This document shows, one piece after another, positions 1 through 10,900 of a stretch of 64,000 nucleotides of DNA. A program made the translations under genes and the position numbers. The stretch spans positions 334,584-398,583 of the forward strand of contig NC_011695.1 in the NCBI RefSeq assembly GCF_000150955.2, given 5' to 3'. The stretch comes from Phaeodactylum tricornutum CCAP 1055/1. Lineage: Eukaryota > Bacillariophyta > Bacillariophyceae > Surirellales > Neidiaceae. The notes under the pieces were generated by a model. The model saw only the letters and a list, made by a program, of their open reading frames with translations, did no database searches and was not told where the DNA came from. Numbering within the stretch: position 1 is the first letter of the stretch; every line of letters starts with the position of its first letter.

Positions 1-963
1 CCGGTCACGACAAGAGGTTACGGAAGAGCTCGACAGCAACACTAAGCAAAGCTGGTGGAGATGGGTTCCGTTTTCGGGTCGGAAAGAGTCGTCGCCGAAT
101 CAAGATTAGAAATATTGCGCTTTCTCAGAAACAGTGGTCCAACAATATGGAGCTGGAACTGGTCGATTTGTGTTGTGGATTATGTTACTTTGTTGTTAGT
201 GCGTAACATTCGCCTGTCTATATAAAGCAGAAGTGCACTGATCTTTTCGAGGGCTGAAAACTTTGTCAAGGCCGTGACATATCTTATACAGTCTACTCTT
301 TGAAAGACTGTCAGTCAAACTAGATACCTACCGAGACCTTACTGTTTCCCTAGGTCCAGCGCTACCTATATTTTTCCATGGGTCCACCAACAATGATTGA
401 ATAGCGTGGTAAGGTAGGGTTGGTCGTGACCACGCTTCGTTGGAAGCCCAACATGAATGTAAAATTCCTCGACCTCTCACCAAACAATGAGCTATTTGCG
501 TCACTGGTACATGTTCGTCAGCGACTTCTAGCGTGGTCTTGTGATCTACGAACCGGGTTCGGTGCGGCAATTATGATTCGTGGTTGCGTGTGTGTTTGTC
601 GATCGGAACTCTACGAGGTTTCCACGGGAAAACACGTACAGATTCTGAAAAAAATGTAGTATGGCTTGCTTTTTGCGAGGTCTCGTGCAACGTCGCCAAC
701 TCCGACATTACCGAGGTCTACTTCTCACGACAGTGTTGTCCGGTACTACTTCCAAACAATATGACTCGGTAGTTGGCATTTTGGTCTCCCGTCTCCCATC
801 GTTCGACCTCGTTTTTCAAGAGGTTTTGTGGCCATCAAGCGCAGACTTCTTGGAAAGCTGTTCGTATCCGCTGCGCTCCGCTGTCGAACACTCACACCCA
901 GTGCTCTCACAAAATCCGGCACAACGTTCGACAAGAGACATTTCGGATTTCTTTTACTAGCGA
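1..963. other. Intergenic / 5' flank, no supported gene
   Basis: Only short overlapping open frames of under 105 codons lie here, with no recognisable domain and no consistent codon bias. A TATA-like string (TATATAAA) sits near 219-227. The stretch just upstream of 964 is the likely 5' flank of the BTB gene. I see no RNA gene or repeat here. Confidence 0.4.
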
Positions 964-2172
964 ATGCTGCAGCAATACGATAAAATTACGACCTCCCATC
1001 TGCATCATCACCATCGCCGTCAGAGGTCTGCAGCCATGGCTGACCTTCCCAACACTGCGCAAGTGCTGCACGAGGCCATCTTGACCAACTCTCTCGATGT
1101 CGTGCAGTCCTATCTTGGCGCTGCCGGTGTGGATCCCAACCAGTCCCCGCCGCTGTGTCCTCTCGCTCAACTGAAGCGAGCCCTACGGCGTCCCGACGCC
1201 GTGGCTCACGATGTTGTCGTCGTCGCCACTCAAGATGTCTATCGCGTTTCACCGTTGCACGTGGCTATATTCAATTGTTACCACAATCACGGAAGCCAAG
1301 AAGATCCTACTCCCCGCGAGACTGCCTTGGCGATCGTGCAAGCCTTGGTGGACGCCGGGGCCGATACTACACTTGTTGCGTCCCACATTGCCGTTGTACA
1401 GAAAAGAGATTCTTCACTCATACGTATACAAGATCGGGCGCCGATAGGATTGGCGCTGCTTTTGAAACAGAACGCCCGCGGTCCGGACGAAGTGAATATG
1501 GTAGAAAGTCTGGATGCGGCTATGCAGTGTATCGTGCCGAGAGCGGATGCTAGGGACGCTTCCGGACAAGACGATGTTATTGAAACCATGACAGTACCCG
1601 AGTCCTTTGCCCAAAGTTTTGGGTCGCTTCTATTTTCACAGGAATTTAGTGACGTCAAGTTTGTCTGCAAGGATGGCACGGTGCTCCACGCCCATCAGAA
1701 TATCCTGGCCGCCGCGAGCTCGTATTTTCGAACCTATTTTCAAGGACCGTGGGGAACTCTTCACACCGACGGTTGCTGGAAAACCGAAATCACCCCCGAT
1801 GTATTGCGTGCCGTACTCATGTTTGTTTACACGGGGAAAGTAGACGATGATCTTTTGGAAGAAGAGGCAAAAAACATCATTTCGGTGGCTCACGAATACG
1901 AGCTCTTTGATCTGCAATTGCTCGCCCAATCATCGTGCGTTGCCAATCTGTGTCCCGAAAACTCGAAAGAAATGCTCCAACTCGCAAAATTGCACGAGTC
2001 TGATACGCTTAAAGACGCCTGTTTTGACTACATCAAAGAAAATATGGCCGCTGTCTTGATGCATCCGACCTTTGTTTCTTTGGCCGACGAGGACTCCGCG
2101 TTGTGGGCCGAGCTGAACGAATTCTTGCAAGAGTCCCCCACACAAGCGGGCAGGAAACGATCGCGAAGCTGA
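964..2172 (+). CDS. BTB/POZ domain protein with N-terminal ankyrin-like region
   Basis: This is a 402-aa single-exon ORF. Residues about 30-160 look like degenerate ankyrin repeats (motifs such as SPLHVAIF and VQALVDAGADT). Residues about 222-330 form a BTB/POZ fold: FSDVKFVCKDG, then LHAHQNILAAASSYF, then VLMFVYTGKVDDD, followed by a BACK-like helical stretch (CPENSKEMLQLAKLH, DTLKDACFDYI). The tail is basic (GRKRSRS). Proteins of this family are usually dimerising substrate adaptors for cullin-3 ubiquitin ligases or scaffold proteins; that role is inferred from the family. The ORF opens at 964, but a second ATG at 1036 (GCCATGG context, MADLPN) is an equally plausible start and would remove a His/Arg-rich 24-residue extension. 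The gene stands alone, followed by an MITE-bearing intergenic region. Confidence 0.85.
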   Translation: MLQQYDKITTSHLHHHHRRQRSAAMADLPNTAQVLHEAILTNSLDVVQSYLGAAGVDPNQSPPLCPLAQLKRALRRPDAVAHDVVVVATQDVYRVSPLHVAIFNCYHNHGSQEDPTPRETALAIVQALVDAGADTTLVASHIAVVQKRDSSLIRIQDRAPIGLALLLKQNARGPDEVNMVESLDAAMQCIVPRADARDASGQDDVIETMTVPESFAQSFGSLLFSQEFSDVKFVCKDGTVLHAHQNILAAASSYFRTYFQGPWGTLHTDGCWKTEITPDVLRAVLMFVYTGKVDDDLLEEEAKNIISVAHEYELFDLQLLAQSSCVANLCPENSKEMLQLAKLHESDTLKDACFDYIKENMAAVLMHPTFVSLADEDSALWAELNEFLQESPTQAGRKRSRS

Positions 2173-2908
2173 AGGCTTGTGTACGAGAACAATCAGATCA
2201 ACAACTACTTTTTTATACGCTGCCAGATAAATGTAACCCGCTAGATGTGTAAAGCTTTGTACAACGTTTTCACAGACAGTCTATTTTCTATATATAAATA
2301 TATATACCAGCAATTGTTCCCGCCAAAGTAGGAATTATATTTGGATTGCCCTGCCCGCATTGGATAGCCCTACCCGCATTGGTCTGTGACGGGATGCACG
2401 TTCTCTTTGGAGCAAATTGTGACAGATCCAAATTGTGACAATCCATCCGGATACCTGGCCATTTTGTGCATATCTAGAGACACTATCTCGTACCGCCCAG
2501 ACAACCAACTTACGGTCGATGTGGTTATGTTAGCGGCCTTTTTCCCGCGTTGTCTGTCTCCCTTCACGCCCGCCTAACCGTCGGTACTTTACGTGTATGA
2601 GGACATACCCAGATCCTTGCCCGTAGCACCGATGTAGACTGCGCAACTACTATGCTGCATGAAGATCGTGGTTGCGTATTCCACGATGGCTGCTCCTGGG
2701 AAATAGAACAGACATGACCCAAGTCAAAGCGGAGTTCAGACTCATTCCAATCACCTAATGGTTTCTCTAAAGGTAGTAGAATGACATCGCGCGGTAGCTT
2801 AGGTAAGATGGAGCAAAACAAGGTTCGGTAGTCTAAAACGAAGGAATCTTCTAGTCTAGTCAAGCTGCTCATAGAGCAGGTAATGTAAGTCAGACCGTCG
2901 ACAGAATG
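2173..2908. other. Intergenic region without supported gene
   Basis: This is the 3' flank of the BTB gene. It has an AT-rich run (TATATATAAATATATA around 2290-2310) and a small imperfect tandem duplication with the unit GCCC-GCATTGGATA at 2346-2382. A minus-strand open frame of 129 codons (2564-2953) has no recognisable domain and runs into the inverted-repeat element that follows, so I do not call it a gene. Confidence 0.4.
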
Positions 2909-3253
2909 ATAAAATTTGAGGAAATTCGCTAAATGGGTGCTAAGACCCTGCAAAATCCACTAAATGGGTGCTTAACGCTGCACGTGCCATTTTTGCTGAC
3001 GTGAATAGATCTTTTTTGAGGGACTTGTGATGCTATAATGAAGTCCTTTCATTGGCAGTCTTCTGTGATAGGAAGTGCTTTTTTGAATTTTAGCTCATTG
3101 CGAATCTTCAAAAACGTGCAAAATGTTTGTAAACATGCTGTAGCCAGTCAACGGACAAAAGCTTTTTTAGTATTTACAGTTACTTAGGGTACCACCATTC
3201 AGTGGATTTGACATGGTCTGAGCACCCACTTACCGAATTTCCTCATAAAATTT
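2909..3253. mobile_element. MITE-like element with ~50-bp TIRs and 9-bp target-site duplication
   Basis: The 327-bp core (2918-3244) starts GAGGAAATTCG and ends CGAATTTCCTC. The terminal inverted repeats pair imperfectly over about 50 bp: 2918-2967 against the reverse complement of 3195-3244. The core is flanked on both sides by the identical 9-mer ATAAAATTT (2909-2917 and 3245-3253), a typical target-site duplication length for Mutator-like transposons. No ORF worth calling lies inside, so it would be non-autonomous. The TIRs and the 9-bp duplication are read directly; the Mutator superfamily assignment is inference from TSD length. Confidence 0.8.
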
Positions 3254-3479
3254 GTGTTTGCGCTACTAACACTCTTTAAGTATTCACAGCTCTCGTGACT
3301 TGAAAAGCAAGAGGGACAGGAACAACATTCGCAGCCGCAAAATCAAGCTGGGAAAGGGAACAAAATACATAGCAAGGCAAACTCGACTTGTCGGGGTACG
3401 ATCAAGCTAGATTATCGGGCGTTTGTTTCGTAAATCTTTCGTCGTGTTTTTTGTAGACGAGGTGGAGAGAACGTTGGCT

Positions 3480-4025
3480 ATGGATCTGCTTCTATTCACC
3501 ACGACTGCAGCCAGCTATGTTTGGTATGCCCAGACGCATGAACGGGCGCGATCTCAGGTGCATGAAAAGGACATGACGAACGAGGCTAGCAAAAAGACCG
3601 TTTCGCAGGCTCCCGTGCTAGCGCTCTTCTTCTCCGCCGGCTGGTGTCCCGATTGTGTCGCATTTTTACCTTTAATAGAAGCGTTCGCACAGAGCCAGCC
3701 GGAGAACCTCGTTCGCGTAGTCTACGTGAGCTCCGACGAGAGCGAAGCCGCTATGGAAGCTTTCAAACCGAAAAATTTTGCGTTTGTACCTTTTGACAAT
3801 ACACAAGAGCGAAGCAACATGAAGCGGCACTATGGTGCGTGTGCTCGAAAGGAAATGGCCGACCTCGAAATCACGGCAGAACAGCGGAAACACGGCATTC
3901 CCGCTGTTATTTTAATTGAAGCCCAGACGGGCAAGATCCTCCACGAAAGTGGGGCGGAAGATTTGGAGACTATGACTGTGGAAAACGCATTTGCGAAATG
4001 GAAGGGCAAACTCCCGCAAACATAG
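3480..4025 (+). CDS. Thioredoxin-like (tryparedoxin/nucleoredoxin type) protein
   Basis: A 181-aa protein with a thioredoxin fold: beta strand PVLALFFSAGW, redox motif WCPDC at about residues 58-62, and the cis-proline loop HGIPAVILI near residue 141. The spacing between the active site and the cis-Pro, with a long insert (SSDESEAAMEAF...VPFDNTQERSNMKRHY), matches the tryparedoxin/nucleoredoxin branch rather than classical thioredoxin. The N-terminus (MDLLLFTTTAASYVWYA) is hydrophobic and could be a signal anchor, so it may act in the secretory system or on a membrane. I start at the ATG at 3480; the frame is open further 5' but has no other ATG. The protein is likely a disulfide reductase; the partner is unknown. 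Confidence 0.8.
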   Translation: MDLLLFTTTAASYVWYAQTHERARSQVHEKDMTNEASKKTVSQAPVLALFFSAGWCPDCVAFLPLIEAFAQSQPENLVRVVYVSSDESEAAMEAFKPKNFAFVPFDNTQERSNMKRHYGACARKEMADLEITAEQRKHGIPAVILIEAQTGKILHESGAEDLETMTVENAFAKWKGKLPQT

Positions 4026-4900
4026 CTTACTTCAGAATAGCTGTATGACTCAGATATTTGAAGTAGATGAGCTGGTTCGTTGATAGAGCACGAAAGAATT
4101 CTATCGTTTGTTTGGGCGGCTACAAATGCTTTTAGAGACATCGAAAAGCCACGTTCGAAAAGCTTGTATTTCCGCGAATAAACTGGCCAACTATACTTTC
4201 ACAAACGCCTCGGTGACGGAAATTGCTGGTCGGTTTGTTTTGCTGCTCACTTTCTTATATGTTTTTATCAATTGAGTCCACCTTGAACAATTTGGTGACA
4301 TCTCCCTGTACGTCGATTTGCCGTAGTCTACCCGGCTGAACCGTCGTAAAAAAACTCAAAAGTCTTTTTACTGTAATGGGTTCCCGAAAAATGCATTTTA
4401 CATTTTACCCCAAGATAACTCGACGTGACAGTGAAGCACAAGTGTAGTTTTGAGGGACTACCTGTGAAACCGCTCACTTTCAACGAGTAAAGATTAATCC
4501 ATCTTGGTCCTGATGTGATTTTATTCACATCAATATTTGTGTAAAGGTGAACCGAGGAATTCACGGTAAATATGTGACCTTGATTGGGAGATCCCACAGG
4601 CTCGTAGCAGGTAGTAGTTTATGTAGATAAGCTTGGAATCGGACTTATGAACGCGACCTCCCTACTCCAATTTTCCGTTGACATTGACAAGATGATTCTA
4701 TCCCGCTTGACGTCATTGAGTTCCCGACTAACTGTAAGTCTGTCCTACGCTCACAGCCAATCCCTCTCACTCTTAAGCAGAATGCGACCATCACCAAGCA
4801 AATCTCCTAAAAAAGAAATTGACGACAATTACATTTTCCTTGTTTGTTCTCCAGAGAAAACGTCACATTAAAGTCAAGCACCGTAGCAGTAGGTAGCAAA
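4026..4900. other. Intergenic region upstream of MDN1
   Basis: No supported gene. A short open frame at 4647-4871 has no recognisable domain. A pyrimidine-rich stretch ending TTCTCCAG at 4846-4853, just before the MDN1 start, could be a splice acceptor of a 5' UTR exon. The remainder is AT-rich and shows no repeat that I can see. Confidence 0.35.
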
Positions 4901-7900
4901 ATGATAGAGGAGAAGGGAAAGGGGGCTGTGATTCCTGCGACTAGCCCCGTAGAAACGATGGACTATTTGCGACGGATTCGGTCGGCCGCGTTACGGCTGG
5001 CGGTCAATGCCGAGGAGTCACCACAGAAAGTCGAAGCCAAGATGAGTGGCGGTGCTTACGTCAACGATATTGCCCGAGCTCTTCTTTCAGCTTCCTGTGT
5101 CTCCACACTTTGCAGAGGAGTTGACGATTTACCTCCAAGGCCGTGTATCCAGAGCCCGCACGATTTGGATTCACGACACATCGAAGCTTATCAACTTCGT
5201 CGAGTGGATTATTTGCGTGAACTGCTTCGCGCCATGGCTCCGATCAGTATAGATGTTGCGGCTTTGGTTTGTTCGATTGTGAGATCAAGTCTAGTAGACG
5301 ACGCCACCCGAAAGATCAAGCTCGTTTTTTGTAAGGCCGCCTTTATCTTGTTTTCTCAGTGGTTGGAAGTCGCTCCACACATCAAGCCCCTCGTGTCAGA
5401 TTTGTTCCGCTTGAGCGTGTTTGACTGCCCTCTCATTCATGCTAAGGAAGATCCGGTAGAAGAGAGACTATTATTGATGGAGGCGGCGTACAATCTTTGT
5501 CAATTTTATTGGAAACAGCGGGAGCCCGCAGTCTTAAAAACATGGTGGAGTTGGAGCCAGGTCTTTGGCCAAACCGACGCAAACGATGACATGAACATTG
5601 ACGGGGAATCCCAGGAGTTCACTATCCGTTGGTATAGGGCTCGAGTGGTCACAGAAATTCTAGATTTGAATCGTGTGGCGAAAATGGACTATCTTGAACG
5701 ACATGGTGTTGAACAGGAACTGGTCGCCTGGGTAATGCATCCATGGGCGCTGGCGAGAGAAGAATATGAGGTGCAGCGACTGCAAATTCTGCAGCGAGCC
5801 AAGATATGGACGGAATGCGAATTCTACTGTCCTAGTGCTAGCGAAATTCGTGGTGTAATTCCGCTTCACCAATTTTTGCTGGAAATCGGTCCTGGGCTTG
5901 TTTTTGTGAAACACGGCTGTATTTTGGATCCAGCCATCGAAACGATCCATGCTACGGCAGAAAAGTCTCACCCCCGGCTTTTCCGGACTACGACATCAGC
6001 TCGAAATCTTTCACTTGTGGGGACAGCGTTATGTGAAGAACCGAACCCTCCGCCAATTTTGCTTTGTGGGCCGGCAGGATCCGGCAAGTCCAGTCTCGTT
6101 CGAGAACTTGCAAGCATGTTTGCGTTTGACGAACACACCGCAGCTCACCATGACGATCAGCTGCTAGAGATTCATGTCGATGAAGAAACGGATACAAAAA
6201 CTTTAGTTGGATCATACACTACGACCGACGTTCCCGGCGAGTTTGAGTGGAGACCAGGCGCCTTGACGAGAGCGATTCGATCTGGTAAATGGGTACTGTT
6301 GGAGGACTTGGATTCTATTCCCATTGAGATCCAGGCTTCGTTAGTGCAGTTGTTAAAAAGTAGACTGTTGCCACTAGGGAACGGAAAAGTCGAGCGATGT
6401 CACCCAAACTTTCGTCTTTTCGGAACGTTGACTATTCTGCCCGATGTGATTCATCCAGGATCAGTCGGTGGCAAACGAATACTGAGCCCCACGATGTGGA
6501 GACATATACGAATAGAACCTCTGCCTCTTTCGGAGCTGAAAGAAATCGCTGTTTCGATGCACAAAGAGGTCCCCGGCTTCGTTGTTGACTGTGTTTTGAA
6601 AGTCTTTACTGCCCTCGATCAAAGTGGTCGAACAACCGCAATAGAAGACGATTTTATGGACGGCCTCCAACTCTTGACACGGGCAATAATTGGAAGAAAT
6701 CCTTCAGTTCGGGATCTTTTTAAAGTTCTGTCGCGCATAGCGCACAACGTTGTGTTTGAATCCGGTGTGAGCTATGCAACAGAAGGCCAAAGAACCCTTT
6801 GCTTGGCCGAAACGTATGATATTTTTGTCGCAGCTTGCCCTGATCGGAATTTTAAAGAAGAATGTCTCAGAAGTATTTTTGCACCAACTTGGGGGGTGTC
6901 GGCTGACTTGGCTCTATCTTACATTGATAGAAGGCGGCCGGAACCTGTAGTTTACCCAGCGTACACTGAAGTTGGTAGAGCAAGAATACCTATTCCTGAG
7001 CTTTATATTCGGCCGAACACTGACAAAGAAACGTTTGCTCAAACAAGCTATGCTCTTCGCTTGATGGAGTCGATCGGAGTCTGTATCGCGGAAAATGAGC
7101 CAACTCTTTTGGTCGGTGAAACCGGCTGTGGGAAGACAACAATCCTACAGCATCTCGCGAGACTTTCTGGAAGAGATCTTGTTGTACAAAATCTCTCTTT
7201 GCAAACCGATTCAACAGATCTTCTCGGTGGATTTCGACCGCTGGAGATACAGCAGGTGGCTCGAAGTGTATACCAGAATTTTGTAGACCTTTTCACGTCT
7301 TCTTTCTCTAGAAAGCAGAACGCTGATTTCCTGGCATTTACCTCTGATGCAATGAAAAGAGGGAACTGGAAAAGATTGTCTCAATGCTTCAGAAAAGCAG
7401 CCAAGCTTGGAATAGATAAGGTCAAAGAACGAAGCTGGGATTCCGAATCGTCTTCGGTGGCAGCTTCCTGGAGACGTTTTGAGAAGAGCACTGGGCGTTT
7501 CGAGCAGCAACGACTTGCTTGCAATTCAGGGTTGGCCTTTGTCTTCGCGGAAGGTGCGCTAATAGAGGCTATTACAAGAGGGAAGTGGGTATTGTTGGAC
7601 GAGATCAACTTGGCCAGTTCGGAAACGCTTCAAAGATTGTGCGGGCTGCTTGATGATCCGACCAGCAGTATCACTTTGACCGAAAGAGGTGATGGTGAAC
7701 CCGTCGAACGGCACCCTGACTTTCGGTTATTTGCAGCAATGAACCCAGCAACCGATTCAGGAAAGAAAGATCTGCACGCTAGTATCCGGTCTCGATTTAC
7801 AGAGTTGTACGTAGACGAATTGCTCGATCCGCTGGAGCTAAGGGTGGTTGCCGAACGCTACATTTGTGCAGTTCTTCCGGTGACTGACACACCTCCTGAA

Positions 7901-10900
7901 CACACGGAGACTGTGGTCAAGGCCGTTGATGTATATCTCGAATGCCGTTCACTCGCGGAACGTGTCTTGGTCGACGGCAGTGGTCAAAAACCTAGATACA
8001 CTCTTCGCACTCTATCAAGAGCCTTGACTGCATCCCAAATCTACGTTCTTCAGCAAAAGCTCCCACTCCAGCGAGCACTTTATGAAGGCTTTGAACTTGC
8101 ATTCCAGGGCCCGCTAAGTCAGACTTCACTGAAACCTTTTTGTGATCTTCTCACCCAAGCATTTGCTTCCGGGTTGAAAAAGGAAGAGATGGATCATCCC
8201 GGTCGTCGACCAGGAGGAACCGCTGCAGTAGATCGCTTCGCACTAATTAAACCTTTTTGGATTGAGAAAGGTCCCCTGGAGTCGATAGATTGGTCGGAGC
8301 TCAACAGTAATGCCAGGTCAAAGTTTGTTTTGACACGGAGCACCACTAACAATTTACGTCGACTCGCCCGGGCAGTAGCATCAGGGCCTTGGCCGATTCT
8401 TTTGGAAGGGCCCACTAGCGCCGGGAAGACATCCTTGGTGGAATACTTAGCGGCACGTTGTGGTCATCACGTTATTCGTATTAACAATCACGAACACACC
8501 GACGTGCAGGAGTATACGGGGAGCTTTGCCGCCGACTCGAGTGGTCGTCTTGCTTTTCAAGACGGCTTACTCGTTCGGGCATTGAGAGAAGGTCACTGGG
8601 TTATTTTGGACGAGTTGAATTTGGCACCAAGTGAGGTACTCGAGGCCTTGAATCGTCTTTTGGATGACAATAGAGAGCTTTATCTCCCTGAAACCAACGA
8701 GACTGTCCGTCCTAAACATGGATTCAGGCTTTTTGCGACACAAAACCCAAGCGGCGTATATGGAGGCAGAAAACCGCTTTCTAGGGCCTTTCGAAATCGA
8801 TTCACTGAACTTCACTTGGACGATATTCCTAGTAGCGAAATGATTACCATTCTAGAGAAACGGTCCGGATGTCCACCTCAACACGCCAAGATTTTAGTCT
8901 CAATCATGGATGCTCTTCGACTGAAGCGTAGTAAAAGTGGAGTGTTCTTGGGAAAGAACAGCTTCATTACTCCACGGGACCTGTTGAGGTGGGCAGAGCG
9001 ACATGCAACCGGGAAGATTGAACTAGCCCACGAAGGTTTCATGCTTTTGGGAGAGCGGTTGCGGACAAGGGAAGAAAAGGATTGTGTCCGAGAAGAAATT
9101 GAGAAACATCTAAACGTAAAAATCGACCTGGAGACACTCTACTTCAGTGAGTCCTCGGAAGCGAGATCAGTTCTCCACCGTCTGTTCACTAAATCATCCG
9201 ATCCGAATAATCAGAAACTGTTAGCTACGATCGCCCCGACGAGGTCTTTGCTGAGGCTAGTCACGTTGGTGCTCCGCTGTGTCAGGCAACGTGAACCAGT
9301 TCTTCTCGTTGGAGGTAAGCGGAAGGGAAACCCCTTTATTGTTCTTTTGCCGTTACGTATGTATCTCAAATACCGATTCTTGTAGATACGGGATGCGGAA
9401 AAACAACAGCGGTTCAGCTTCTCAGTTGTGTATTGGAGTCCGAACTTCATACCATCAATTGTCACGCCACAACCGAAACCTCTGACCTTTTAGGTGGGTT
9501 GCGGCCTGTTAGAGGTCGTCCAAGGCTGGTTCGAAGAATGCTGGATGCGACAGTAAATCTCTGTGGTTGTTGGCCACAACGCGATGCTATTGCTTTACAA
9601 TCAATTCCCGGATTCGTCAATGAAGAATTGGCAAAGACCACAAAAGCATCGGAGGTCTATACCGGAATATTACCAGATGATGCAGTCGACCAAATGGTTG
9701 AACTAGCGAGGGCCTTGTGGAAATCACGAAGTGGGATTATTCAATCGGAGCCTTCCTCTAGACGGGCGAAACGTCAAAAAGTAGACGGAAAGGAATCTCC
9801 CAGTAGTAGTTTTGAGCGTGACAATTGGGATCAAGTTTCGTGCCTTGTCAAGGAAGTCGAAGATCTGGCTCGGGCATACAATGCTTTGTTTGAATGGTCC
9901 GATGGTCCGCTTGTGAAAGCGGTCAAGGCTGGAGATATGATCCTGCTCGATGAGATAAGTCTTGCCGAAGATGCAGTTTTGGAGAGACTGAATTCGGTGT
10001 TGGAACCATCGCGCACCCTCGTTCTGGCGGAGAAAGGCTCAGCAGACGACGTTGAGAGTCGAGTTCTCATCGCGCACGAATGCTTTCAGCTTTTCGCGAC
10101 CATGAATCCTGGGGGGGATTTTGGAAAGCGTGAGCTCAGCCCGGCACTTCGAAGTAGATTCACAGAAATTTGGGTACCTGCTGTTACGGATAGTGCCGAT
10201 ATTGATTTTGTCCTAGAGCGCTCCCTAGCACAAAGTGCTTTCGAGGAAGGGACACGAAATGACGTAAAGCGGAAAATGATAGAATACTTCAACTGGTTCA
10301 ATGAACACCTCTGTACCGATCCTTCGCGTCCCTATGCCGAACTGGCGCTTTCTCTCCGTGACATCTTGACGTGGGCAGCTTTTATTACAGCTTGCACGCA
10401 GGCTGGCGACGACCTTGACATATGGGGAATATACTACCACGGCGCTTGTCTTATGCATTTGGATGGGCTGGGACTCGGAACTGCACTTGCCTCGCACGAT
10501 TCCGCATCGGCCAAAAATAAAGCCATTGAATTCTTGATGGAACATGTTCCAGTAGATAAAAGGTCAACGCTTGGTGTGATGACGAATGGCTTCAATGTTC
10601 TGGATGCAAAATTTGGTTGCAATACTTTCCGTATTCCGGTCGGTCAAGATCATGTTGCGGAAGCTGACTTCAACTTGGAGGCTCCGACTACATCTGTAAA
10701 TATTTTCCGAATTCTCCGGGCAATGCAACTTTCAAAGCCAGTACTGCTCGAAGGATCCCCGGGGGTGGGAAAGACGACGCTTGTGGCTGCGCTGGCAGCA
10801 GCTTCCGGGCATAAGCTTGTGAGAATCAACCTTTCCGACCAAACCGACATTTCCGATTTGTTCGGCAGCGATCTCCCTGTTCCGGAAAAGGATGCGTCCG

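Noticed and set aside
2564-2953. 129-codon minus-strand open frame
   Set aside because: No domain, overlaps the left TIR of the MITE, and codon use is unremarkable.
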